Positions 54,702 to 63,699 of a stretch of 64,000 nt of DNA are shown here, piece after piece. Position 1 is the stretch's first letter, and every line of letters starts with the position of its first letter. Below the pieces are notes generated by a model. The model was not told where the DNA came from. It searched no databases and saw nothing but the letters and a program-made list of their open reading frames with translations. Both the position numbers and the translations under genes were made by a program. Source of the DNA: Albibacterium bauzanense (GTDB lineage: Bacteria > Bacteroidota > Bacteroidia > Sphingobacteriales > Sphingobacteriaceae); NCBI RefSeq assembly GCF_004339765.1, contig NZ_SMGO01000002.1, positions 62,001 through 126,000 on the forward strand, written 5' to 3'.

Positions 54702-57518
54702 TTAAATCGTATTAGTAAATGCCTTTAAATGAGGAGCAAGATATTGACCTGTGTAAGACTGATCACAATTTACAATATCTTCTGGTTTACCTGCAAACAC
54801 TATTTGTCCACCCTTCTCTCCTCCTTCCGGACCAATATCAATAAGCCAATCGGCACATTTTATAACATCCATATTATGCTCTATAACAAGAATTGTATTC
54901 CCTTGTTCCAATAATGCATTAAAAGACTTCAACAGTTTTTTAATATCATGAAAATGCAATCCTGTGGTCGGCTCATCAAATATAAACAAGGTATTCTTAC
55001 AAGCATTACCTTTTACAAGGAAAGAAGCTAATTTAATACGCTGCGCTTCTCCGCCCGATAATGTATTAGATGATTGCCCGAGCTGCACATAACCCAAACC
55101 AACATCTGATAATGGTTTTAATCTGGCGGCAATTTTAGGATGATCTTTAAAGAACTCCAAAGCCTCATCAATGGTCAACCTTAATATATCAGCAATTGAT
55201 TTCTCATTATAAACCACGTCAATCACATGTTGTTTAAATCGATTTCCATCACAAGCCTCACACGGAAGATAAATATCGGCAATAAATTGCATTTCAACCT
55301 TAATCTCCCCTTCGCCCTGGCAAACATCGCAACGACCACCCTCTACATTAAAAGAAAAGGAAGAAGGTTTTAACCCCAAAGCTTTGGCTGAAGGCAAACT
55401 ACTATATAAATTCCTGATCTCATCCCAGGCTTTCACATATGTAACAGGATTTGACCTGGAAGAACGGCCTATTGGGTTTTGATCAACCATTTCAATATGT
55501 TCCACCAAATTAACATCACCCTCTAAGCCATCAAATAAACCTGTTTGCTCACCCGCATAACTACCAATCGCCTTTTGCAGCGCAGGATATAATATTTGCT
55601 TAATCAATGAAGTTTTCCCAGAGCCCGAAACCCCCGTAACAACCGTAAACACCCCTAAAGGAAAAGTAACATCAACTCCCTTCAAATTATTTTGCCGCGC
55701 GCCCTTTACAATAACAGAAGAGTTCCATGAGCGTCTATAAGAAGGTGTTTCTATAGCCTCTCTGCCACTCAAATATTTACCCGTATAGCTTTCTTCACTT
55801 TCTAATATTCCATCATAATCTCCAGCATATACCAACTCTCCTCCTTGCGAACCAGCTTCCGGCCCAATATCAATAATGTAATCGGCAGCCTGCATCATCT
55901 CTTGTTCATGCTCTACAACAACAACTGAATTACCAACATCACGCAATGATTTTAACACAGAAATTAATCGGTTTGTGTCTCTTGGGTGCAAACCAATACT
56001 AGGTTCATCAAGCACGTAAATAGATCCAACCAATGAACTTCCTAAAGAAGTAGCCAGGTTAATACGTTGCGATTCTCCGCCTGACAAGGAATTCGACAAC
56101 CGATTTAATGTTAAATAAGGCAAACCAACTTCGTTAAGAAAAGTTAAACGATTGTTGATTTCCAATAAAAGCCGTTTTGCAATTTTAATTTCCGTATCAG
56201 TCAATGTTAACTGCTGAAAAAACTCCAACGCTTTTGCAACAGGCAACAATACAACATCTTGAATAGACCGACCATTTATTTTAACATAGGCTGCATCTTT
56301 CCGCAAGCGTGTACCCCTGCATTCAGGACAATCTGTTTTACCTCGATAACGAGAAAGCATAACCCGATATTGAATCTTATAGGCATGTTCTTCCAGGTCC
56401 TTAAAAAAAGCATTTAAACCTGAGAAATGTTTATTGCCTGTCCATAATAATTCTTTCTGCGCTTCTGTTAAATCGCTATAAGAACGATGAATAGGAAAAT
56501 CAAACTTAAGAGCATTATCAACTAGCTTATTTAACCATTCACCCATCTTCAATCCACGCCATGGAGCAATTGCTCCGTCGTATACAGATTTACTTTTATC
56601 TGGGATCACCAAATCCGGATCAATTCCAATTATCTTTCCATAACCTTCACAACGAGGACAAGCGCCATAAGGATTGTTAAAACTAAAGAAATTCGGGCTT
56701 GGCTCTTCAAAGCTCATTCCATCACTCTCAAACAAATCACTAAAAAGATACTCTTCTCCATTGGCTTCAATGGTACAAACTCCCTTTCCTTCAAAGAAAG
56801 CAGTTTGTACAGAATCTCCCATTCTACTCATAGTTTCCTCTTCTCCATCAACACGGATCCGATCAACCACAATAGAAAGGTCTCCCACTTTAAGCATCTC
56901 ATTTGGAATAGACTGATCTTCCAAAAGAGTTTCAGTTTTCTCTATAACGCCCATCCATTTCACCCTCACAAAGCCCTTTTGCAGTAAAATAGAAAGCTCC
57001 TCTTTTAAAGTACGTTCATTATGAGGCTGTAGCGGACTAAATAAGGTTACAACTGTGTCTTCCGGCAAAGCAATCATAAAGTTTACAACCGAAGTCACCG
57101 TATCTTTTGTTACTTCCTTGCCCGAAATCGGAGAAATAGTTTTCCCAACCCGGGAAAAAAGCAACTTTAAATAATCATAGATCTCAGTAGAGGTTCCAAC
57201 TGTCGATCTCGGATTACTCGTAATTACCTTTTGCTCAATCGCAATAGCTGGTGCTATTCCTTTAATATAATCAACCTCTGGTTTATTCATTCTGCCCATA
57301 AATTGGCGGGCATAAGACGACAGGCTTTCAATATATCTCCTTCTACCTTCTGCATAAAGCGTATCAAAAGCTAAAGAAGATTTCCCTGAACCCGACATCC
57401 CTGTAATAACTACAAGTCTATTCTTGGGTATAGAAACATCAATGTTTTTTAGATTATGAACACGAGCTCCTTTGATCAAGATATGGGTTTTGGGGTTTTC
57501 AGCGGTATTTCCTGCCAT
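54702..57518 (-). CDS. uvrA: Excinuclease ABC subunit UvrA
   Basis: UvrA detects bulky DNA damage and loads UvrB. The 938-residue protein is of full, canonical length with two ABC ATPase modules: Walker [10 protein letters not shown] near 40 and GVSGSGKTS near 635, and signatures [12 protein letters not shown] and [12 protein letters not shown]. It has zinc-binding cysteines ([29 protein letters not shown] with the CEACDGNRF partner) and the UvrB-interaction region, so it is UvrA proper and not the shorter UvrA2. It precedes the Rrf2 gene by 1 bp. Confidence 0.97.
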   Translation of the reverse strand: MAGNTAENPKTHILIKGARVHNLKNIDVSIPKNRLVVITGMSGSGKSSLAFDTLYAEGRRRYIESLSSYARQFMGRMNKPEVDYIKGIAPAIAIEQKVITSNPRSTVGTSTEIYDYLKLLFSRVGKTISPISGKEVTKDTVTSVVNFMIALPEDTVVTLFSPLQPHNERTLKEELSILLQKGFVRVKWMGVIEKTETLLEDQSIPNEMLKVGDLSIVVDRIRVDGEEETMSRMGDSVQTAFFEGKGVCTIEANGEEYLFSDLFESDGMSFEEPSPNFFSFNNPYGACPRCEGYGKIIGIDPDLVIPDKSKSVYDGAIAPWRGLKMGEWLNKLVDNALKFDFPIHRSYSDLTEAQKELLWTGNKHFSGLNAFFKDLEEHAYKIQYRVMLSRYRGKTDCPECRGTRLRKDAAYVKINGRSIQDVVLLPVAKALEFFQQLTLTDTEIKIAKRLLLEINNRLTFLNEVGLPYLTLNRLSNSLSGGESQRINLATSLGSSLVGSIYVLDEPSIGLHPRDTNRLISVLKSLRDVGNSVVVVEHEQEMMQAADYIIDIGPEAGSQGGELVYAGDYDGILESEESYTGKYLSGREAIETPSYRRSWNSSVIVKGARQNNLKGVDVTFPLGVFTVVTGVSGSGKTSLIKQILYPALQKAIGSYAGEQTGLFDGLEGDVNLVEHIEMVDQNPIGRSSRSNPVTYVKAWDEIRNLYSSLPSAKALGLKPSSFSFNVEGGRCDVCQGEGEIKVEMQFIADIYLPCEACDGNRFKQHVIDVVYNEKSIADILRLTIDEALEFFKDHPKIAARLKPLSDVGLGYVQLGQSSNTLSGGEAQRIKLASFLVKGNACKNTLFIFDEPTTGLHFHDIKKLLKSFNALLEQGNTILVIEHNMDVIKCADWLIDIGPEGGEKGGQIVFAGKPEDIVNCDQSYTGQYLAPHLKAFTNTI

Positions 57519-57755
57519 AAAAATTTCGGATTACAGTATTCAAGAAATTAGTGAATACGAATTATTTACAAAAATAATGAATATGTGGCAGAACACATTA
57601 TTTTATAGATTATTCTTTGTTTTATAAAAAAAAATGCCTTTTTTTGAGCCGTTACAATTTCTTAATAGGATTTTAACTTTTAACACAGATACTATCGCAT
57701 AAACTACTACTTAATTATTACTTTTTATTTAAACGAAAAGAATAAATAGCGTAGT

Positions 57756-58364
57756 ATGGACCTACTGTCAAGAACTGACCAAGAACTGATACATTTCTAT
57801 CTTTCCGGAAACAATACCGGATTAGAAACGTTGATTAATCGACATAAATCAAAAATATATACATCTATATTCTTACTGGTAAAAGATACGTACCTGGCTG
57901 AGGATTTATTTCAGGACACTTTTATTAAAGTTATTAAAACTCTGAAAAACGGTAAATATAACGAAGAAGGTAAATTTCTTCCATGGGTTATGCGAATTGC
58001 ACACAACCTGGTTATAGATTATTTCAGAAAAGAAAAACGCACTCCGGTAATTACCAATTACGATGGCTTCGATATTTTCGATGTTTTGCATTTTTACGAT
58101 GAAAGCATTGAAGACCAGCTGCTAAGAGAGCAGACGCATCAAGATTTACGAACGATGATACAAAGGCTTCCTGATAGCCAAAAAGAGGTATTAATTATGC
58201 GACACTATGGAGAGATGAGCTTTAAAGATATTGCTGAAGCAACCGGTGTAAGTATTAATACGGCTTTGGGAAGGATGCGTTATGCTATTAACAATTTAAA
58301 GAAAATGATGGAAATTAAGGAACTATCACTTAATTCTCAAAAGCTTCCAACGTTTTTACAATAA
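57756..58364 (+). CDS. ECF-type RNA polymerase sigma factor
   Basis: The 202-residue protein has sigma region 2 ([64 protein letters not shown]) and region 4 ([43 protein letters not shown]). It is longer than minimal ECF factors and resembles the conserved RpoE/SigX-like factors of Sphingobacteria. No anti-sigma gene adjoins it: the next gene, rocD, is convergent and overlaps its last 35 bp. The regulon is unknown. Confidence 0.93.
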   Translation: MDLLSRTDQELIHFYLSGNNTGLETLINRHKSKIYTSIFLLVKDTYLAEDLFQDTFIKVIKTLKNGKYNEEGKFLPWVMRIAHNLVIDYFRKEKRTPVITNYDGFDIFDVLHFYDESIEDQLLREQTHQDLRTMIQRLPDSQKEVLIMRHYGEMSFKDIAEATGVSINTALGRMRYAINNLKKMMEIKELSLNSQKLPTFLQ

Positions 58365-59577
58365 TAGCAACACACTCTAATAACTGATCTTCAGTAATAA
58401 TTAATGGCGGAGCAAAACGAATGATGTTACCATGGGTCGGTTTTGCTAACAGACCATTATCCCGGAGGGCTAAGCAAATATTAAATGCAGTTTCACTTTC
58501 TTCAGTGTCGTTAATAACAATTGCATTTAACAATCCTTTACCTCGGATTAGCTTAGCGATCTTACTATGAGCGGTATAGTCGTTTAGTTTGGTCCGGAAT
58601 AGATGACCCAGCTTTTCAGCATTTTCAGCAAGATTTTCATCTTGAATTACCTGCAAAGCAGCAATAGCAACCGCAGCGGCAATCGGGTTTCCACCAAAAG
58701 TAGAGCCATGCTGTCCGGGTTTAATAACATTCATAATGCTATCATTAGCCAGAACTGCCGAAACCGGATAAACTCCTCCTGAAAGCGCTTTCCCTAATAT
58801 TAAAACATCTGGCTGAACGTTTTCATGATTTACAGCCAACAATTTACCTGTCCGCGCAATACCTGTCTGCACCTCATCAACCATCAATAGCACGTTGTAT
58901 TTTGTGCAGAGTTCTCTTATCTTAGCTAAATAACCATCATGAGGCACAAAAACACCAGCCTCTCCTTGAATGGGTTCAACCAAAAAACCGGCAATATTCT
59001 TATTGGTTGCCAATACAGTTTCTAAAGCCTCAATATCGTCATAAGGAATCCGAATAAATCCGGCTGTATACGGACCAAAGCCACCTCGTGAATCAGCATC
59101 GCTTGAGAAAGAAATGATAGTCGTTGTTCTGCCGTGGAAATTATTCTCGCAAACAATAATTTGTGCTTCTCCCTCCTGAATACCTTTTTTCTCATAAGCC
59201 CACTTACGGCAAATTTTCAATGCGGTTTCTACTGCTTCAGCGCCTGTATTCATCGGCAATACTTTATCAAAGCCGAAAAGTTGAGTGATATACTTTTCAT
59301 ATATACCCAATTGATCATTGTAAAAAGCACGCGAAGTTAACGTCAGCGTTTGTGCCTGATTTACCAAAGCTTCCACAATTTTTGGATGACCATGCCCCTG
59401 ATTCAAAGCAGAATATGCCGACAAAAAATCAAAGTATTTTTTACCCTCTACATCCCATACAAAAACCCCTTCTCCTCTGGCTAATACAACCGGCAAAGGA
59501 TGGTAATTATGAGCTCCATACTTATTTTCTAATTCAATATAATCAGCCGATGATTTTTTATTCTTGAGCAATGACAT
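58330..59577 (-). CDS. rocD: Ornithine aminotransferase
   Basis: RocD moves the delta-amino group of ornithine to 2-oxoglutarate, giving glutamate semialdehyde, in arginine and proline metabolism. The 415-residue class III aminotransferase has [100 protein letters not shown] and the PLP lysine in [17 protein letters not shown] (about 262). An ATG eight codons upstream also fits the frame, but the one at 59577 has a GGAAG ribosome-binding-like sequence. The YGAHNY stretch is specific for ornithine aminotransferase. Confidence 0.95.
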   Translation of the reverse strand: MSLLKNKKSSADYIELENKYGAHNYHPLPVVLARGEGVFVWDVEGKKYFDFLSAYSALNQGHGHPKIVEALVNQAQTLTLTSRAFYNDQLGIYEKYITQLFGFDKVLPMNTGAEAVETALKICRKWAYEKKGIQEGEAQIIVCENNFHGRTTTIISFSSDADSRGGFGPYTAGFIRIPYDDIEALETVLATNKNIAGFLVEPIQGEAGVFVPHDGYLAKIRELCTKYNVLLMVDEVQTGIARTGKLLAVNHENVQPDVLILGKALSGGVYPVSAVLANDSIMNVIKPGQHGSTFGGNPIAAAVAIAALQVIQDENLAENAEKLGHLFRTKLNDYTAHSKIAKLIRGKGLLNAIVINDTEESETAFNICLALRDNGLLAKPTHGNIIRFAPPLIITEDQLLECVAIIVKTLEAFEN

Positions 59578-59642
59578 TCTACTTCCGGATTTACTTTTCA
59601 AGCAATTTACAAAAAATATAATAACAGTTTTAGATTATCAGC

Positions 59643-59667
59643 TATCTTTGGTATCAGAACAAAGATG
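59643..59667. promoter_or_regulatory. Opposed -7 boxes between rocD and the DinB-family gene
   Basis: TATCTTTG (59643-59650, plus strand) faces CATCTTTG (59660-59667, minus strand); ATCTTTG and CAAAGAT form a 7-bp inverted repeat with a 9-bp gap. Both could serve as -7 boxes, giving overlapping face-to-face promoters, but neither has a clear TTTG box. Confidence 0.35.
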
Positions 59668-59702
59668 TATAAAAACATCCTTACAATAACTTCTTAAATC
59701 TT

Positions 59703-60158
59703 ATGAAAAACATCAGTTTTCTAATCAACATTCGTACTACCACACTTCTTGCAATACAAGATCTCTCACCCGATCAGCTCAATGAAATTCCATCCGGATT
59801 CAACAACAATATTATTTGGAATGCAGCACATCTGGTGGCTTCCGAACAGCGAATGCTTTATTCAAGAAGCGGACAAACCCCTCTTGTCTCATCCGAATTT
59901 TTCGACAAATACCAGAAAGGTACACGTCCTGATGGATATGTTAACGAGGAGGAAATTGAAAAGATCAAAAAGCTTCTTATCTACTCTATTGAGAAGTTTG
60001 AAAAGGATTATAAAAACAACTTGTTTACGAGCTATGACTCCTGGACTACCTCTTATGGAAATAGCATATCTGATCTCGATGATGCTATTACCTTCTTACC
60101 TTTTCATGAAGGCCTTCACCTTGGCTGCATAAAAGCACTTAAGAAACTTGTAAAATAG
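59703..60158 (+). CDS. DinB-family protein (putative metal-dependent hydrolase)
   Basis: The 151-residue four-helix-bundle protein has the three-histidine pattern of the DinB superfamily: His43 (WNAAHLVASEQ), His135 and His139 (FHEGLHLG). It also carries the YNxxNxxWT-like region at TSYDSWTTSYGN and starts with MKNISFLINIRTTTLLAI. Relatives include thiol S-transferases such as BstA and maleylpyruvate isomerase-type enzymes; the actual substrate is unknown. It stands alone between rocD, which diverges from it, and a long non-coding spacer. Confidence 0.85.
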   Translation: MKNISFLINIRTTTLLAIQDLSPDQLNEIPSGFNNNIIWNAAHLVASEQRMLYSRSGQTPLVSSEFFDKYQKGTRPDGYVNEEEIEKIKKLLIYSIEKFEKDYKNNLFTSYDSWTTSYGNSISDLDDAITFLPFHEGLHLGCIKALKKLVK

Positions 60159-60202
60159 TTCAGGCTCTCTTAAAAGCCCCTTTATCCATTCAAGTCATAC
60201 CC

Positions 60203-60269
60203 AAACAATCCTTGAACAGAAGATGTACAGTCTTTGACCAGTCCTTTTACCACTGTTCAAGGACTGTTT
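60203..60269 (+). terminator. 17-bp inverted repeat downstream of the DinB-family gene
   Basis: The arms 60203-60219 and 60253-60269 pair over 17 positions with one mismatch around a 33-nt loop. The right arm is part of the tandem array, so the left arm is an inverted copy of the repeat. It could end dinB transcription, but there is no U-run. Confidence 0.5.
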
Positions 60270-60303
60270 AACCACTGTTCAACCACTGTTTGACTACTGT
60301 TTA
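60249..60303 (+). repeat. Five tandem 11-bp repeats (consensus ACCACTGTTTA)
   Basis: Units start at 60249, 60260, 60271, 60282 and 60293: ACCACTGTTCA, AGGACTGTTTA, ACCACTGTTCA, ACCACTGTTTG, ACTACTGTTTA. ACTGTT is invariant in all five and the period is exactly 11, about one helical turn, so the copies face the same side of the DNA. Confidence 0.88.
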
Positions 60304-60575
60304 ATTAAAACCAATCTTTCTACATAATTCTGTTAGCTATGACGATTGTATTATCGTTCACTAACAGCGCTTCTTCCAATACAGTTCTTAGGGTCTCAAT
60401 TTTTAAAAGACTAATAGATAGGCAAATGAGCAATGCTTTGGCAACGATTGCGCAGATTTTCTTGACCTAATGTAACATCTTTGTAATTTCCATTTAGTAA
60501 TATTGTGTATTGACCATCTAAATATTTACGCCGTTCATTAGAGCGTAATACCAGTTATATTAAGCACCTATTGCT

Positions 60576-61466
60576 ATGAAAAACAAATTATCCAGGCGAG
60601 ATTTTATACAAAATAGCCTAGCCGTCGGTATCGGTATCTCTATGACCAACCCTTTGTCGGTTTTTGCCATGCAGAAGGAGCAGCAAATGCGCCTGGGCCT
60701 GGTTACTTACCAGTGGGGAAAAGACTGGGACCTGCCAACGCTGATTGCTAATTGTGAGAAAACAGGCTTTTTAGGCGTGGAGCTCAGAACACAACATGCG
60801 CATGGAGTAGAAACCAGCCTAAACGCTATTCAGCGCGCAGAAGTGAAAAAACGCTTTGCTGATAGTTCAGTTACTTGTGTAGGCTATGGCTCCAATTTCG
60901 AGTACCATAGTCCAGACCAGGCGAAGCTTCGTGAAAATATTGAACAGACAAAAGAATACATCAAACTTTGCAAAGATATTGGCGCAACGGGAATCAAAGT
61001 AAAACCTAATACCTTGCCAGCTGGTGTTCCAAGAGAGAAAACCATTGCTCAGATTGCTGCTTCGCTTAATGAAGTGGGTAAATTTGCGCAAGATTACGGA
61101 CAGCTCGTCAGGGTGGAAGTTCACGGACCTATTACTGCTGAAATTCCCAATATGAAGGCAATCTTTGATCAGGTGAACGAGAAAAATGTAAAAATATGCT
61201 GGAATAGCAATGACCTGGATCTGGCGCCTCCCGGTTTCGCAGGAAATTTTGATATGTTAAAAGAATGGATTGGAGACACCGTACATGTTCGTTCATTAAA
61301 CGTTGAAGAATATCCGTATCAAGAATTGTTAAATTCATTAGCAGGCATCAACTATAAAGGATGGATACTGCTGGAAGCAGCCAATGAAGTTCCAGACAGG
61401 ATTACTGGTATGAAAGAACAATTGAAGCTTTTTAACGGCTTAAAAGCAAATATCAAGACGAAATAA
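60576..61466 (+). CDS. Exported sugar phosphate isomerase/epimerase-like protein
   Basis: The 296-residue protein has a Tat-like signal (LSRRDFIQNSLAVGIG, residues 4-19; mature part after VFAM) and a xylose-isomerase-like TIM barrel. It shows LGLVTYQWGKDWDLPTLIANCEK, GFLGVELRT, ATGIKVKPN, VRVEVHG, VKICWNSNDLD and WILLEAANEVPD. The metal-binding residues appear less complete than in active isomerases. It resembles the exported protein at 36798-37700 in type but not closely in sequence. The substrate and pathway are unknown; an upstream promoter is not clear. Confidence 0.83.
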   Translation: MKNKLSRRDFIQNSLAVGIGISMTNPLSVFAMQKEQQMRLGLVTYQWGKDWDLPTLIANCEKTGFLGVELRTQHAHGVETSLNAIQRAEVKKRFADSSVTCVGYGSNFEYHSPDQAKLRENIEQTKEYIKLCKDIGATGIKVKPNTLPAGVPREKTIAQIAASLNEVGKFAQDYGQLVRVEVHGPITAEIPNMKAIFDQVNEKNVKICWNSNDLDLAPPGFAGNFDMLKEWIGDTVHVRSLNVEEYPYQELLNSLAGINYKGWILLEAANEVPDRITGMKEQLKLFNGLKANIKTK

Positions 61467-61498
61467 ATAGAAGTATCTGCTTTCTTTAGCACATAAAA

Positions 61499-61534
61499 AA
61501 AGGAGACACTATGTAATAACATGGTGTCTCCTTT
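61499..61534 (-). terminator. Strong terminator behind tRNA-Met, usable in both directions
   Basis: Arms 61499-61514 and 61519-61534 form a 16-bp stem (one G-T pair) with an AATA loop. On the minus strand it ends in seven T, so it is a classical intrinsic terminator for the tRNA, beginning 3 bp beyond its 3' end. It may also stop plus-strand transcripts from the isomerase-like gene. Confidence 0.9.
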
Positions 61535-61536
61535 AG

Positions 61537-61610
61537 TAGCGGGGAGCAGAATCGAACTGCCGACCTCAGGGTTATGAATCCTGCGCTCTAACCATCTGAG
61601 CTACCCCGCC
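61537..61610 (-). tRNA. tRNA-Met, anticodon CAT (elongator type)
   Basis: The 74-nt minus-strand sequence folds as a full cloverleaf: acceptor GGCGGGG with CCCCGCT (G1-U72 wobble), D-arm GCTC/GAGC, anticodon loop TTCATAA, variable AGGTC, T-arm GGCAG-TTCGATT-CTGCT, discriminator A. CCA is not encoded. The anticodon stem CAGGA/CCCTG has an A31-C39 mismatch next to the loop. The stem lacks the three G-C pairs of initiator tRNA and position 1-72 is paired, so it is the elongator; an Ile(CAT) identity by lysidine is less likely. Confidence 0.93.
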
Positions 61611-61708
61611 ATATTAAAATGCTATCTTTCAAACAATACGCTTAATAATAATTAAGCACGTTCTGGTTAAGCATATGTCCCAAAAAAGAAGGTTGCTTTT
61701 TCGGTTTG

Positions 61709-61716
61709 CAAATATA
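61709..61716 (-). promoter_or_regulatory. Putative -7 box for tRNA-Met
   Basis: The minus strand reads TATATTTG, with a near-match TTTC 20 bp upstream (61737-61740). This would give a leader of about 95 nt before the tRNA. Confidence 0.5.
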
Positions 61717-61754
61717 GTTTAATTTCCCTTTCTTTAGAAAAAAACTTTACAATC

Positions 61755-61762
61755 TATTTTTG
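61755..61762 (+). promoter_or_regulatory. Putative -7 box for the START-like gene
   Basis: TATTTTTG matches TAnnTTTG; a TTTA lies 18 bp upstream (61733-61736). The leader would be about 20 nt. Confidence 0.5.
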
Positions 61763-61785
61763 CATTTTAATTGATCAAGAGATAT

Positions 61786-62163
61786 ATGTCAGAGAAAATA
61801 AAATTCCATTTAGAATATGAAATAAAATCATCCCCCAAAATTCTGTTCTCCTTTTTAATTGAGCCAAATGCCTTATCGCAGTGGTTTGCAGATGAGGTAT
61901 CAACCCGTGAACATGTATACACATTCACTTGGCATGATGATAGCAGAAAAGCTAAATTAATGAACGAAAGGGAAAACAAGCTTGTTCGTTATAAATGGTT
62001 AGAGGATGATCCTTACTATTTTGAGTTGGAAATTGTTCAAGACGAATTAACAAATGACGTTGCACTTGCCGTAACTGACTTTGCATATGAGGATAATCTC
62101 GAAGACCGTAAATCAATTTGGGATAACCAAATCGACTATCTACTAAGCGTTTTAGGTGCTTAA
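61786..62163 (+). CDS. START-like/AHSA1-type domain protein
   Basis: The 125-residue protein has the compact SRPBCC (START-like) fold seen in Bacteroidota proteins of this length: FHLEYEIKSSPKILFSFLIEPNALSQWFADEV, then TFTWHDDSRKA, LVRYKWLEDDPYYFELEI and a C-terminal helix WDNQIDYLLSVLG. Such proteins bind hydrophobic ligands, but no ligand is known here. A TTG five codons earlier is in frame; the ATG was preferred. It lies 28 bp before the LptF/G gene. Confidence 0.87.
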   Translation: MSEKIKFHLEYEIKSSPKILFSFLIEPNALSQWFADEVSTREHVYTFTWHDDSRKAKLMNERENKLVRYKWLEDDPYYFELEIVQDELTNDVALAVTDFAYEDNLEDRKSIWDNQIDYLLSVLGA

Positions 62164-62179
62164 ATCATAAATTTCTCCT

Positions 62180-62187
62180 TACCTTTG
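62180..62187 (+). promoter_or_regulatory. Putative -7 box almost adjoining the lptF/G start
   Basis: TACCTTTG ends 4 bp before the GTG start at 62192, which would make the transcript leaderless or nearly so. No TTTG box is present at the right distance, and readthrough from the START-like gene is also possible. Confidence 0.4.
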
Positions 62188-62191
62188 CAAG

Positions 62192-63625
62192 GTGAAAAAG
62201 ATTCATGTACTTGTACTTAAGGCATTCATAAAGCCTTTCATCGTTACGTTTTTTATCGTAATGTTCGTACTCTTGATGCTTTTTCTATTCAAATATATTG
62301 ATGATCTTATAGGAAAAGGCTTCGAGTGGTATGTCATTCTGCAATTACTCTGGTATGCTTCTGCAACCAATGTAGCGATGGCATTGCCTCTATCTATGCT
62401 GCTTTCATCCATCATGACCTTCGGTAATTTGGGGGAAAGTTCTGAACTTACTGCAATTAAAGCGGCAGGTATTTCCTTAAGAAAGGCAATGATGCCTTTA
62501 ATTATATTCGTTTCTCTTTTTAGCATGAGCGCTTTCTTATTTAGCGATTATATGCTTCCGATAGCCAATTTAAAGATGGGCTCTCTCTTGTATGATGTGC
62601 GTGAAAAGAAAGCAGACTTTTTAATAACTGAGGGAGTATTTAACAATAGCATCCCGGGCTACGCTATCCGTGCAAAAAGTAAGAGTGAAAAGGGCAGCAA
62701 GCTCGAAGATCTTATTATCTATCAGCATACGCCAAATACCTCAGGCACCAATGTGTTGATGGCTAAAGAAGGGAAAATGTACAATTCTCCGGATAATAAT
62801 TACATGGTTCTTGAACTTAAAGATGGAGTTCGTTATGAAGAAACATCAGGATCAAGAACATACAATCCGAGACAGCTTTTTACGCGTTATTATTTTGACC
62901 AAACAGAACAGAAATTCGATATGTCGGCATTTCAAATGAAAAGGACAGATGAAAACCTTTTCAAAAGCCATTATGCCATGCTGAATTTAAGGCAATTAGA
63001 ATATTATGCCGATTCTATATCTCATTACAATGATAGCTTACGTCAAGAGGTATTTCAGGAGCTAGAGCCTTATTATAAGATATATTCTCAATATTCATCT
63101 GCCAAAAATGCTGCAGATCCGGTTAACTACAAGAACAACCTTCTGGAAATTATTCCCGAGGACAACAGAATGATTGCCATTGCCGAGGCTCAAAGTCAAG
63201 TGCGCTATATACAAGATGTACTTTCTATAAAATCAACCATTGACAATGAATATTCCAGCTCAATCAGACGTTATTTGATGGAGTATCAAAGGAAGTTCAC
63301 CCTATCTGTAGTTTGTCTGGTATTTTTCTCAATTGGCGCACCTTTGGGAGCCATTATTCGAAAGGGAGGACTGGGTTTACCTGTTGTGATGGCCATAATT
63401 TTCTTCCTGATCTATTATGTAATTTCAACACTTGCCGAAAAGTCTGCACGAGAAGGAAATATGGATGCCACATTAGGGATGTGGACTGCAATAATTATTC
63501 TGGCACCTCTAGGAATTTTCTTAACTTACAAAGCGGCAACAGACTCTGCTTTATTTGATATTGAACAATATAAGCTTACCCTTAAAAATTTATGGGATAA
63601 GCTTAGAAAGCGAATCTCCGCTTAG
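62192..63625 (+). CDS. LptF/LptG family permease (lipopolysaccharide export)
   Basis: This 477-residue inner-membrane protein is a YjgP/YjgQ-type permease of the Lpt transporter, which moves lipopolysaccharide from the inner membrane towards the outer membrane. It has N-terminal helices (about 12-35 FIVTFFIVMFVLLMLFLFKY; 50-75; 95-120), the conserved LGESSELTAIKAAGISL motif, a periplasmic beta-jellyroll region (about 130-260), and three C-terminal helices after about 370 (LSVVCLVFFSIGAPLGAII). The start is GTG. It is longer than E. coli LptF because of an insert before the last helices. Which of LptF or LptG it represents is undetermined. Confidence 0.92.
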   Translation: MKKIHVLVLKAFIKPFIVTFFIVMFVLLMLFLFKYIDDLIGKGFEWYVILQLLWYASATNVAMALPLSMLLSSIMTFGNLGESSELTAIKAAGISLRKAMMPLIIFVSLFSMSAFLFSDYMLPIANLKMGSLLYDVREKKADFLITEGVFNNSIPGYAIRAKSKSEKGSKLEDLIIYQHTPNTSGTNVLMAKEGKMYNSPDNNYMVLELKDGVRYEETSGSRTYNPRQLFTRYYFDQTEQKFDMSAFQMKRTDENLFKSHYAMLNLRQLEYYADSISHYNDSLRQEVFQELEPYYKIYSQYSSAKNAADPVNYKNNLLEIIPEDNRMIAIAEAQSQVRYIQDVLSIKSTIDNEYSSSIRRYLMEYQRKFTLSVVCLVFFSIGAPLGAIIRKGGLGLPVVMAIIFFLIYYVISTLAEKSAREGNMDATLGMWTAIIILAPLGIFLTYKAATDSALFDIEQYKLTLKNLWDKLRKRISA

Positions 63626-63666
63626 TTTAATGACGGTCATATTATCTAATAAACATTCATAAAACG

Positions 63667-63674
63667 TACTTTTG
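63667..63674 (+). promoter_or_regulatory. Putative -7 box for ribBA
   Basis: TACTTTTG fits TAnnTTTG 25 bp upstream of the ATG. A clear TTTG box is missing. Confidence 0.45.
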
Positions 63675-63699
63675 TACAAATTTTCAATACCCATAATCT

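Larger units (their letters stand above)
60159..60575. other. 417-bp non-coding spacer with repeats and hairpins
   Basis: No gene is supported here. The stretch contains an inverted repeat (60203-60219 with 60253-60269), an 11-bp tandem array (60249-60303) and a two-part hairpin at 60330-60367 (CTGTTAG/CTAACAG outside, ACGAT/ATCGT inside, 6-nt loop). A CATCTTTG box (60476-60483) resembles the presumed -7 box before the SAM riboswitch and may serve the downstream isomerase-like gene. A 43-codon frame (60339-60470) shows no similarity I recognise. Confidence 0.7.

Noticed and set aside
60339-60470. 43-codon open frame in the spacer
   Set aside because: It overlaps a hairpin, has no visible ribosome-binding site and no recognisable similarity; the opposite strand has only fragments without a start.
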